Shown here: one piece after another, positions 1-6,937 of the stretch
Numbering within the stretch: the stretch's first letter is position 1
Layout of the letters: the number at the start of each line of letters is the position of its first letter
Assembly (NCBI GenBank): GCA_927911235.1
Contig: CAKMOY010000005.1
Span: 1 to 7,423 of the forward strand
DNA length: 7,423 nucleotides
Reading direction: 5' to 3'
Origin: an uncultured Moraxella sp.
GTDB lineage: Bacteria > Pseudomonadota > Gammaproteobacteria > Pseudomonadales > Moraxellaceae
Translations under genes and position numbers: made by a program
Notes under the pieces: model-generated
Databases searched by the model: none
What the model was told of the DNA's origin: nothing
What the model saw: the letters and a program-made list of their open reading frames with translations, nothing else

Positions 1-69
1 AAAATGCTTTTCGATTAGCAAGGCTTGTTCGATGTTTGGGTAAATTCTGTATTTGTAGGCTTTGAGCAT
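1..69 (-). CDS. tnpB: TnpB (IS200/IS605 OrfB family), N-terminal fragment running off the window
   Basis: Reading leftward from the ATG at 69, the frame is open to the window edge and gives 23 residues starting MLKAYKYRIYPNIEQ and ending in KHF. This is the typical start of IS200/IS605 TnpB proteins, whose N-terminus begins with a K-A-Y-K-Y-R-x-Y-P motif. TnpB is the RNA-guided DNA nuclease encoded by these elements and the ancestor of Cas12. Only the N-terminus is visible, so the catalytic RuvC residues, the zinc finger and the guide-RNA region at the far end lie outside. It is divergent from the tnpA remnant at 129-258, as in IS605-type elements. No strong Shine-Dalgarno sequence precedes it. 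Whether the gene is intact cannot be judged. Confidence 0.85.
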   Translation of the reverse strand, partial: MLKAYKYRIYPNIEQALLIEKHF

Positions 70-72
70 GGC

Positions 73-101
73 TTGTTAGGCAATTGAAATATGGGTATAA
101 T
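73..101 (+). promoter_or_regulatory. Sigma70-type promoter reading into the tnpA remnant
   Basis: TTGTTA at 73-78 and TATAAT at 96-101 are separated by exactly 17 bp. It lies between the divergent tnpB and tnpA starts and would begin transcription near 108, ahead of the ATG at 129. The match is good but only predicted from sequence. Confidence 0.55.
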
Positions 102-128
102 TTAGCATTACTTCCATTGGTGTCAATT

Positions 129-258
129 ATGAATAATCAACTAAAAATCCCCATTTGTTTTGCTAACGACTGGTGGTGCTACCATTGATACAATTAGACA
201 GTATATCGAAAAACAAGAACGCCCTGATTGGGGCGTTAGTGCTTACATCTCCACCTGA
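129..258 (+). pseudogene. tnpA: Remnant of IS200/IS605 TnpA (Y1 transposase), internally deleted
   Basis: An ATG at 129 opens a short frame (MNNQLK...) that stops after 19 codons. In another frame, 145-258 is open and reads SPFVLLTTGGATIDTIRQYI, then EKQERPDW and a stop at 256-258. The GGA-x-x-x-x-x-x-x-YI-x-x-Q pattern is the characteristic C-terminus of IS200/IS605 TnpA, the HUH single-strand transposase of about 140-155 residues. The HUH motif and probably the catalytic tyrosine region are missing, so the gene cannot make active transposase. The likely history is a deletion joining the start of tnpA to its last 30 or so codons, plus a frame change. The identification rests on pattern recognition of a short segment. 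Confidence 0.65.
218..237. repeat. Perfect 7-bp hairpin overlapping the tnpA 3' end
   Basis: AACGCCC (218-224) and GGGCGTT (231-237) are exact reverse complements around the 6-nt loop TGATTG. Short GC-rich hairpins of this kind are common near the ends of IS200/IS605 elements, where single-stranded hairpins are recognised by the transposase. It could also work as a transcription stop, but no T-run follows. Confidence 0.6.
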
Positions 259-303
259 GAAGCACTGCTTCGCAAGAAAGATTATAGGTGGAGAATTACG
301 CAC
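239..303. mobile_element. Putative tnpA-side end of the IS200/IS605 element (nested palindrome)
   Basis: The arm at 239-256 and the arm at 286-303 match as an inverted repeat at 15 of 18 positions, including the uninterrupted 8-mer CTCCACCT/AGGTGGAG. Inside the loop, GAAGC (259-263) and GCTTC (267-271) form a second small hairpin. IS200/IS605 elements have no terminal inverted repeats but carry subterminal imperfect palindromes bound by TnpA. The position just after tnpA and before unrelated coding sequence fits an element end at or shortly beyond 303. The exact boundary cannot be set without an empty-site comparison. Confidence 0.5.
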
Positions 304-315
304 GATAAGTTAAAA

Positions 316-373
316 CCAATTTTCCCCATTTTTATAACATTCTTTTTCTATGAGCTATAAAGAATGGGATTGG
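316..373 (-). terminator. Possible weak terminator of the NYN-LOTUS gene
   Basis: CATTCTTT (338-345) pairs with AAAGAATG (359-366), and outer CCAAT (316-320) and ATTGG (369-373) extend the structure with an internal loop. On the minus strand the stem is followed by TTTTAA. It overlaps the stop codon at 348-350. The stem is AT-rich and the U-run short, so termination would be inefficient. Confidence 0.3.
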
Positions 374-2407
374 TATAGTCCGATAATTTTAAACACAATT
401 TGCTATTAACTTTTTGCTCTTCAATGTCAGTATCATTAAAATCGGCATATTGTTTGACAAATTCAATAAAGTTTTTGCAACCATAATCCGAGCAACGCAC
501 GCCAAATTCTTTGTACAAAAATTTGCCAATATCGCTATAACTTGTCCAGCCATCTGATTGGGCGGTGCTTTCAATAGCAATATCAATCGCTTCACCCAAT
601 GAAATTTCTTCTTCATCTCTGTCGCTATCATCATTGGCATCATTGACAAAGTTTTCATCATTTTGCGAATCGCTTAACAATTTAATCAATTCGTCTGTGG
701 TTGATGTTGGCGTTGTTTCGGCTGTTTCTTCTGCCATTTCGTCTGCTGTGGTTTCTGCTGTCACTTCTGCAACGGTTTCGCTACTTTCTGCCACAACATT
801 AAGGCTTTCAGATGTTTCAATCATTTCCACCACATCATTTTGAGCTGTTGCGATTTCAGCATTTTCAATTTCTGTGATTTCAACGCCTTTGTTTGCAACT
901 GGTTCAATGTCAAGCGTTTGGGTTGTGGTGGTTTCTTCAGTTTTCACCGATTTTTTTGGTTTAAAGTATGGGTCTTTGACATAAGTTGATGAGTTTTTTT
1001 GTTCAATGTCAAACAAATCCATGGTTTTTAACAATTCCGCCAATGTTTTAAAACCAAACTCTTTGTGCGACACTCCATTTTCTCGCAATGCTTGTCCGAT
1101 ATGTGCCAACATTACCCAACCATTGTTGTTTTGTTCGTGTTTTTCCATCGCTTGACGAATGTTTTCAACCAAATGGTTATTGTCACGCAACTCTTGGCAA
1201 GTGGCTTTGCTGGGTGTGTTGGGCGTGCTGGTTTGTGGTTCGGCGTTGGCGGTGTCATTGTCGGTCAAAAAGCGTTTGTCAGCGACATAGTACACCGATT
1301 GTTGGGTTTTTGGGTCTTTTTTGTTTTTTGACTTCAAAAGTGGTAAGATTTTTTAGTAATTCTACCATATCATTGTAGCCATAGTTTTCACAACGAATTC
1401 CAAAAGTGGCGTAAAGATAGCTATTCACATCAGATACTTTGGCAAAGTTGTCTTTTTGATAAGTGGCAATCGCATTGCTTAACGCATTGGTTAAGGCGGT
1501 GTCTTTTAACATCATGTCGCTGGACATTTTGTCCTGTAGCATGCTTGATTGATAAGTCGGCGGTGGCTCTGGGATTGTTTGAGTTTGGGCTTTTGTTTGT
1601 GGTTTTGCTTGATTTTGTGGTTGGGCTTTTGGTTGTTCGCCATGCACTTTGACATACAATGCCGAATTTTCGGTAAAGGTGTCAAAATCGTGCATCACTT
1701 TTAGCAAATCCCCAATTTTGCTATAACCAAAGGTACTCATATCCAGTGTTGGGTGATTTCGCAATGCTGAACCCAAAGTCGCTGTGTTTAACACGCCATC
1801 TTTGCCTTTGCTCGCAATCAATTCTTTGATAAAGGCAATCAATTTTTTGCTTTCGTTTGGATTTGGGGATTTTTTGTTGTGCAAATTGACAGGATTTTTG
1901 GCAATCGGTGCTGGCAAACTTTGGTTTTCTTTGACAAAATATTTAAAACTATTGCACGCATTCACCAGCGATTTTGAGCTGTTCATATTGCCCATGCCAA
2001 TCACTTGCTTGCCATATTCACGCAAACGCAAGCACAAAGGCGTAAAATCGCTATCAGAAGTCACCACACAAAAAAATGTCAATTTTCTTTTTAAAACAAG
2101 TTTCAATCGCATCAATACAAATGCTGATGTCGCTGGCATTTTTGCCGACCACATGGTCAAATTGGTGAATACTCGTCAGACCATGTAACACAATCGCATC
2201 ACGCCAGCCTTGCACTTGTGGCTTGCTCCAGTTGGCATAGATACGTTTGATGACGATTTCGCCTTGCTGTTGCAAGGTTGCCATCACATCGTCCATGTGC
2301 TGAGCTGGTACGTTTTCTGCGTCAATAAACAGTGCGATTTGCGGTTGTTTGTTACTCGGTCGGTTCGTTTGGTTGTCAAACTGTGAATAAAAGCTGTAAT
2401 TTATCAT
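348..2407 (-). pseudogene. NYN-domain ribonuclease-like protein with four OST-HTH/LOTUS domains, interrupted by two single-base frameshifts
   Basis: Three overlapping frames rejoin into one protein of about 685 residues. The start is the ATG at 2407, with AAGGAA at 2415-2420 seven bases upstream. Residues 21-150 are a NYN (PIN-like) nuclease domain: FIDAEN (D29), KNASDI (D93) and TSDSDF (D118, D120) supply the acidic metal-binding residues. LOTUS-type helix-turn-helix domains follow at about 185-255, 302-378, 404-478 and 603-675. A Pro/Gln-rich linker lies near 256-290, and an acidic Thr/Glu/Ala-rich linker at about 484-602 (bases 600-956). Frame 1 is lost at the A7 run 2070-2076, just before the TSDSDF motif. 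Frame 2 is lost at the two T6 runs 1317-1329. Removing one base at each site restores the protein. NYN-LOTUS proteins of bacteria resemble eukaryotic MARF1/limkain; NYN domains cleave RNA, and LOTUS domains bind RNA or proteins. The target here is unknown. The gene stands alone. If the indels are sequencing errors, it is a functional CDS; if real, the product is a catalytically incomplete 117-residue fragment. Confidence 0.85.
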
Positions 2408-2414
2408 GGCTTTG

Positions 2415-2420
2415 TTCCTT
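2415..2420 (-). promoter_or_regulatory. Ribosome binding site of the NYN-LOTUS gene
   Basis: On the minus strand AAGGAA sits 7 bases before the ATG at 2407, which fixes that start. Confidence 0.7.
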
Positions 2421-2429
2421 GTCGGGTGA

Positions 2430-2484
2430 ATAAAGATATCTTTATCCTAACCGATTTTTTGGGATAAATTAAGGCTATTTATCC
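2430..2484. promoter_or_regulatory. Operator-like cluster: 16-bp perfect palindrome plus three TTTATCC/GGATAAA motifs
   Basis: ATAAAGATATCTTTAT (2430-2445) is a perfect palindrome. TTTATCC occurs at 2441-2447 and 2478-2484 and its reverse complement GGATAAA at 2462-2468. The last two form an inverted repeat GGATAAAT-N7-ATTTATCC at 2462-2484. All lie 23-77 bases upstream of the NYN-LOTUS ATG, where a repressor or activator would be expected to act. The motif family is not recognised, and the regulator is not in this window. Confidence 0.45.
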
Positions 2485-2507
2485 TGTAAAATTTGTCGTT
2501 AAGCCAA
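2478..2507 (-). promoter_or_regulatory. Candidate promoter of the NYN-LOTUS gene
   Basis: On the minus strand TTGGCT (2502-2507) and GATAAA (2478-2483) are 18 bp apart. The -10 matches consensus at only four of six bases and overlaps one of the GGATAAA motifs. The surrounding DNA is so AT-rich that other -10-like boxes exist, so this is a weak prediction. Confidence 0.3.
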
Positions 2508-2660
2508 TTTTATTGTTTATTTTTATTTGAAAATATATATTTAATATTTATTTTAATTTAATAAAATTTTTTAAGAATAATAAACATACATTTAACATAT
2601 TTATTTATTGTGTTTTTTAAACACTTGTGTATAATATCGCAAATTTTTTTTAGTACGCAT
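2485..2660. other. Very AT-rich intergenic stretch without a gene
   Basis: No supportable coding frame is seen on either strand. Most of 2508-2640 is made of A/T runs, with few G or C bases. It may act as an UP-element or as curved DNA upstream of the NYN-LOTUS promoter. An inverted repeat GTGTTT-TTT-AAACAC occurs at 2610-2624. No RNA gene could be recognised. Confidence 0.6.
2608..2635 (+). promoter_or_regulatory. Orphan plus-strand promoter-like sequence
   Basis: TTGTGT (2608-2613) and a perfect TATAAT (2630-2635) are 16 bp apart. No plus-strand gene follows: a transcript from about 2642 would run through the terminator palindrome and then antisense to the hydrolase gene. It may be a chance match in AT-rich DNA. 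Confidence 0.3.
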
Positions 2661-2695
2661 AAAAAATCAGCAAACCACAAAAGTGTTTGCTGATT
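2661..2695 (-). terminator. Rho-independent terminator of the dienelactone hydrolase-family gene
   Basis: AATCAGCAAA (2665-2674) and TTTGCTGATT (2686-2695) pair perfectly; with one bulged base the stem extends by CAC/GTG around an AAAA loop. On the minus strand the stem runs straight into six T bases (A run 2661-2666 on the plus strand). It lies 45 bases beyond the stop codon at 2741, as expected for that gene. It lacks a T-run on the plus-strand side, so it works leftward. Confidence 0.85.
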
Positions 2696-2740
2696 ATAAA
2701 TTGTTGCTTGTCAAATTTGATAAGCAATCGCTATCACCCA

Positions 2741-3474
2741 TCACAAATTTTTATTCATAAATTCAATCATATTATCCCAACTAATCGTGGTGGCTGCTTC
2801 ATCATAGCCCAAATCCACGCCATTTTGTTTGGCACGTTCATCGGCGTGCGGATTGCTAAAACCATGCTTTGCCCCCTCGTACACATCAATGGTATAATCC
2901 ACTTGGGCATTGTCCAGCTCTTGTTTTAAGCCCTCAATCGCCTCCATAGACACCATGCTGTCAGCTTCGCCATGTGCAACCAAGACTTTGGCTATAAATT
3001 TGTCTTTTTGGGCGGGTTGTTTTGGCATTGGGTTGCCGTGAAAAGTCGCAACTGCCTTGATATCAAAGCCTTCACGAGCCATATCCAACGCAATTTTACC
3101 ACCAAAACAAAACCCAATTACACCGATACGGTCTTTATCCACATTGTCCAATTGACAAAAATCTTTTAAAATCAATGCACAACGAGCCATCAGTTTGTCT
3201 TGGTCGGCAAGCATTTGGCTCATCCATTCGTTGGCTTGACTGGCATCGGTGGTTAATTTGCCATCGCCATAAATGTCCATCGCCACAGCGACAAAGCCCG
3301 CTTTGGCAAGTTTTTCGGTAACATTTTTGGGTGTTCGCTCACACCCCACCATTCAGGTGCGACCAAAATCGCAGGTAGTTTGGTTGCTAAGCTGTCGTTT
3401 GGTGAACAAACGTAGCTTTTTAGCGTTGTGCCATCTGGCGTGGTGGATTGTAATTCTGAAGTTTGGATTTGCAT
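2741..3474 (-). pseudogene. Dienelactone hydrolase family protein (alpha/beta hydrolase), one single-base frameshift
   Basis: The start is the ATG at 3474, preceded by AAAAGGGC at 3481-3488 on the minus strand. The frame is lost at codon 50, where a C3-A5 tract (plus-strand T5 3324-3328, G3 3329-3331) is one base short. Adding one base joins ...GVSEHPK to NVTEKLAKAG... and gives 244 residues, the usual size of the family. Visible features are E41 in APEWWGV, the nucleophile elbow GFCFGG with C123, D172 in HGEADSMV and H204 in AKHGFSNP, which form the Cys-Asp-His triad of dienelactone hydrolases. Family members hydrolyse dienelactones or other small esters in the cytoplasm; the substrate here cannot be told. 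The gene is single, ends in the terminator at 2661-2695 and is divergent from the YcgN-like gene. The conserved second half argues for a recent indel or a sequence error. Confidence 0.85.
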
Positions 3475-3518
3475 ACCATTGCCCTTTTGTTGGTTAAACA
3501 TGTTGGCTAAAAATTTAC

Positions 3519-3527
3519 AATATACCA
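3519..3527 (-). promoter_or_regulatory. Extended -10 promoter of the hydrolase gene
   Basis: On the minus strand TGGTATATT is an extended -10 element (TGN plus TATATT) about 45 bases before the hydrolase ATG. No convincing -35 box is present, which is tolerated by extended -10 promoters. Confidence 0.4.
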
Positions 3528-3546
3528 TTTTAACAAAATTTTCCGT

Positions 3547-3552
3547 TATAAT
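3547..3552 (+). promoter_or_regulatory. -10 box of the YcgN-like gene
   Basis: A perfect TATAAT lies 31 bases before the ATG at 3584, predicting a leader of about 25 nt. The -35 position (near 3524-3529) is poor. The two divergent promoters share about 110 bp between the start codons. Confidence 0.45.
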
Positions 3553-3583
3553 AATGTGAATTTTTATTAAGACTTACTATCCT

Positions 3584-4075
3584 ATGCCAAGCAATAACAC
3601 CTCGCCCGCCCAAACCGATATTCGCCCAAATTTTTGGCAAAAATATCCACTAGATATGCTCACCACCGCCGAATGGGAAGCTCTGTGCGATGGCTGTGGG
3701 GCGTGCTGTTTGGTAAAATTGCAAGACGAAGACACGGACGAAGTGGAATACACCGACGTGGCGTGCCGACTGCTGGACTGTGAAACGGGCAGTTGTTCAC
3801 GCTATGCCGAACGGCGTGCCTATGTGCCTGATTGTATCAGTTTGACGGTGGAGATTTTGGCGGATTTGCCGTGGTTGCCTGCTACTTGTGCATACAAACG
3901 TCTGTATCGTGGACAAGATTTGCCCAATTGGCATTTGTTAATCACCAAGGATAAAGCCAAAACTGAGCAATTGATGTACCAAAATAACGTTAGCGTTGCA
4001 GGTCGCTGTGTGTCCGAAACCCAAATATCCGAAATAGACCAAGAAGAGCGAGTGATTTATTGGATTGAACAATAA
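3584..4075 (+). CDS. YcgN/UPF0260 family cysteine-cluster protein
   Basis: The 163-residue protein closely follows the pattern of E. coli YcgN. W31-E-x-L-C-D-G-C-G-x-C-C gives the CxxCxxCC motif (C35, C38, C41, C42), followed by the stretch K-L-x-D-E-D-T-D-E. Further conserved cysteines are C61, C66, C71, C84 and C102, and the family signatures YVPDCI and WLPATCAY are present. The CxxCxxCC family (Pfam name) is predicted to bind zinc or an iron-sulfur cluster. The molecular role is not established and it is expected to be cytosolic. The length is close to the usual 150 residues. The start is chosen because the conserved region begins 15 residues later and the -10 box is just upstream, though no strong ribosome binding site is visible. 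Unlike the neighbouring genes it has no frameshift. Confidence 0.9.
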   Translation: MPSNNTSPAQTDIRPNFWQKYPLDMLTTAEWEALCDGCGACCLVKLQDEDTDEVEYTDVACRLLDCETGSCSRYAERRAYVPDCISLTVEILADLPWLPATCAYKRLYRGQDLPNWHLLITKDKAKTEQLMYQNNVSVAGRCVSETQISEIDQEERVIYWIEQ

Positions 4076-4106
4076 GATTGATAGTAAAAACCGAATTATA
4101 GTACAC

Positions 4107-4175
4107 ACGGTCGTTCGTGGTAAGCTTGTCGAACCATAACGACCGTTACCCTTTGACAAGCTCAGGGTGAACGGT
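4107..4175. repeat. REP-like intergenic palindrome with two alternative stems
   Basis: ACGGTCGTT (4107-4115) pairs perfectly with AACGACCGT (4138-4146). ACCGTTACCC (4142-4151) pairs with GGGTGAACGGT (4165-4175), with one bulged G. AGCTTGTC (4123-4130) also pairs with GACAAGCT (4155-4162). The two halves are diverged inverted copies of a unit of about 29 nt, 20 of 29 positions matching. The GC content is well above the flanks. Elements built on the GACAAGCT core are recalled as dispersed repeats in several proteobacteria; I cannot check copy number here. It lies between the YcgN-like gene and corC, and may also end transcription of the former. Confidence 0.6.
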
Positions 4176-4219
4176 GTTCAATATAATTTCAGATTAACCA
4201 TAATATCTGTTTGCAATTT

Positions 4220-4249
4220 TTGACAATCGTTTTGACAAATTTTGTTAAT
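4220..4249 (+). promoter_or_regulatory. Promoter of the corC-lnt unit
   Basis: A consensus TTGACA at 4220-4225 is 18 bp from GTTAAT (4244-4249, four of six -10 bases). A second TTGACA lies at 4232-4237, 12 bp downstream, within the tandem TTTTGACAA. The inverted repeat TTGCAAT (4211-4217) / ATTGCAA (4263-4269) brackets the region and could be an operator. The predicted leader is about 73 nt. Confidence 0.45.
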
Positions 4250-4329
4250 TTTTTAAAAAAAGATTGCAAGCCCACGCAAGTTGGGTTAAAGTTGCAAACA
4301 ATATTCGCAACAAGAGGTCTTTGTCCGTC

Positions 4330-5210
<881 letters not shown>

Positions 5211-5239
5211 TCTTGCCAACCAATCTGATTTTGTAAATT

Positions 5240-6835
5240 ATGCGTTTAAATACCCAATCTTTAAAAAAACAACTGACCGCCCAAAGCCATGACAGCGGTA
5301 TCAATGAATTTGCCCTGTTGCCACGTTTGATAATTGCGTGGCTGGCTGGGGCGATGTTTATGTTTGCGTTAGCCCCTTATCAATTGTGGTTCATTGCTTT
5401 GATTTCGCCTTTGGTGCTGTATGCCTTGCTACTAGCACCGATGACGCACGCTCGTGCGTTTTTGATTGGTGAGATGTACGGCATGGGGCTTTGGTGCGTG
5501 GGGGCGTTTTGGCTGTACACGTCCATTCACCAATATGGCAACACGTCTGCAGTTTTGGCAGTTTTGATGATTGCGGTGATGGGGCTTGTCATGGGCTTGT
5601 TTCATGGCTTGTTGGCATGGGTTTTTAACAAATATACCGCCAAACAACCTTTTAGCTTTGCATCGCTTTGGGTGCTACAAGAATGGCTAAAAACTTGGCT
5701 TTTTACAGGATTTCCTTGGTTATTTGTGGGTTATGCTTATACCGAACAAATGTGGATAAATAGCCTTGCTCCAATTTTTGGCGTATTGGCGATTAGTTTT
5801 TTGTCGGTATTTGTGTCGGCAAGTTTGGTAGAAACCATTCGCAAACGTTATCAATTTGTTATTTTAGCCAATGTGCTGTTGGTGGCAAGTGTGGCATTGT
5901 GGCTGATTAATCCTGCTTGGACGCAAGCCAAAAACAGCCCAAATCTCAAGGTATCATTAATTCAAGGCAACATTCCGCAAGATTTAAAATGGCTTACCTC
6001 TTATCAATCAAAAACCCTAGAAATCTACGCCACGTTATCGCAAAGCGAATGGGGGCAAGACATCGTGGTCTGGCCAGAAGCGTCCATTCCGATGACCCAG
6101 CTTGACGCTTGGGAGTTTATCAGCGAAGTTGCCAATATTGCCAAACAAACCAACACCAGTTGGATAACAGGCATACCCTATGTGGATAACAGCGAATATA
6201 ACTCGGCAACCGACAAACACCCACCGTATTATAACAGCGTGATTGCGTTGGGGGCGAATGCCGAAGGCTTGTACAAAAAACAAAACCTTGTCCCTGTGGG
6301 CGAATATGTACCGTTTGAAGGCTTGTTAAATTGGGCATTGCCAGACTTGATGGGCGGTGCGATTAGTTTTAGCGAAGGCAAAGCCAATCAACCGCCTTTA
6401 TCCGCCAAAAATAACCGTGTTGGCGTGGCAATTTGTTATGAAGTTGCTTATCCTGACACCACTCGCCAAAATGCCAAACACAGCGACTTTTTGCTAACCG
6501 TTTCTAATGATGCATGGTTTGGCACATCGGCAGGCCCGTTGCAACACTTACAAATGGTGCAAATGCGTGCGATAGAAACAGGACGCTGGTTCGTGCGTGC
6601 CACCAACACAGGCGTAACCGCCATCATCAACGACAAAGGACAAATCGTTGCTAAAGCACCACAGTTTCAATCAACTGTCCTGCGTGGCGAAATCCAATCT
6701 CGCACAGGCAACACGCCATTTATGCGTTGGGGCAGTTATCCGATATTACTGTTAAGCGGTTTTTTGTTCCTTATCAGTGTATTAAGCAAGCAAAATAGCC
6801 CAAAAAAAACGCCGATAATACAAAAAAAACCATAA
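5240..6835 (+). CDS. lnt: Apolipoprotein N-acyltransferase
   Basis: The 531-residue product is the inner-membrane enzyme that transfers an acyl chain from a phospholipid to the N-terminal cysteine of apolipoproteins, the last step of lipoprotein maturation before Lol sorting. Hydrophobic segments at about 27-46, 48-66, 73-95, 101-127, 143-165, 169-195 and 205-224 form the membrane part. The periplasmic nitrilase-type domain spans about 236-490, and a last membrane helix lies at about 499-517. The catalytic triad is visible: E280 in VVWPEAS, K347 in YKKQNLVP and C399 in VAICYEVAYPD. E355 in LVPVGEYVPF matches another residue essential in E. coli Lnt. The length is slightly above the E. coli 512, with a Lys-rich tail after the last helix. 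It sits 29 bases behind corC and probably shares its transcript. No clear ribosome binding site precedes the ATG; no internal start fits better. The two A8 runs at 6802-6809 and 6822-6829 encode the tail, so its exact end is less certain. Confidence 0.95.
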   Translation: MRLNTQSLKKQLTAQSHDSGINEFALLPRLIIAWLAGAMFMFALAPYQLWFIALISPLVLYALLLAPMTHARAFLIGEMYGMGLWCVGAFWLYTSIHQYGNTSAVLAVLMIAVMGLVMGLFHGLLAWVFNKYTAKQPFSFASLWVLQEWLKTWLFTGFPWLFVGYAYTEQMWINSLAPIFGVLAISFLSVFVSASLVETIRKRYQFVILANVLLVASVALWLINPAWTQAKNSPNLKVSLIQGNIPQDLKWLTSYQSKTLEIYATLSQSEWGQDIVVWPEASIPMTQLDAWEFISEVANIAKQTNTSWITGIPYVDNSEYNSATDKHPPYYNSVIALGANAEGLYKKQNLVPVGEYVPFEGLLNWALPDLMGGAISFSEGKANQPPLSAKNNRVGVAICYEVAYPDTTRQNAKHSDFLLTVSNDAWFGTSAGPLQHLQMVQMRAIETGRWFVRATNTGVTAIINDKGQIVAKAPQFQSTVLRGEIQSRTGNTPFMRWGSYPILLLSGFLFLISVLSKQNSPKKTPIIQKKP

Positions 6836-6864
6836 AATTAATAAGGTTTTATACAATGCTGTAA

Positions 6865-6901
6865 AAATTTAGTATATAATGATACAGAAATTTCGTATAA
6901 T
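6865..6901 (+). promoter_or_regulatory. Tandem -10 boxes upstream of the small membrane protein gene
   Basis: Perfect TATAAT boxes lie at 6875-6880 and 6896-6901, each a few bases after an AAATTT (6865-6870 and 6888-6893), so the region looks like an imperfect direct repeat of 21-23 bp. No good -35 box is found for either. They lie in the 102-bp gap between lnt and the next gene and suggest it has its own promoter. Confidence 0.4.
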
Positions 6902-6937
6902 ATTACCATCTGGTTAAAAATTTAAGTGAGGTTTATC

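Noticed and set aside
565..843. Open frame on the plus strand opposite the NYN-LOTUS linker (Ser/Val-rich)
   Set aside because: It is the antisense reading of the low-complexity acidic linker; no ribosome binding site and no recognisable motifs.
1317..1329. Programmed -1 ribosomal frameshifting at the AAAAAAC heptamer in the NYN-LOTUS gene
   Set aside because: The codon phase is wrong for X-XXY-YYZ slippage, and the downstream frame needs a +1 shift, not -1. A homopolymer length error explains it more simply.
1784..2188. Open plus-strand frame of 134 codons opposite the NYN-LOTUS gene
   Set aside because: It is antisense to a recognisable LOTUS/NYN coding region and shows no family motif.
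4264..4329. Upstream TTG start for corC
   Set aside because: It would add an unrelated leader close to the promoter; the ATG at 4330 gives the conserved MSDDNSH start.
6035..6283. Minus-strand open frames across lnt
   Set aside because: They are antisense to an intact, well-conserved lnt with all catalytic residues in place.
6826..6850. AAAACC...GGTTTT pair as an lnt terminator
   Set aside because: Only six pairs with an AT-rich loop, overlapping the stop codon; too weak.
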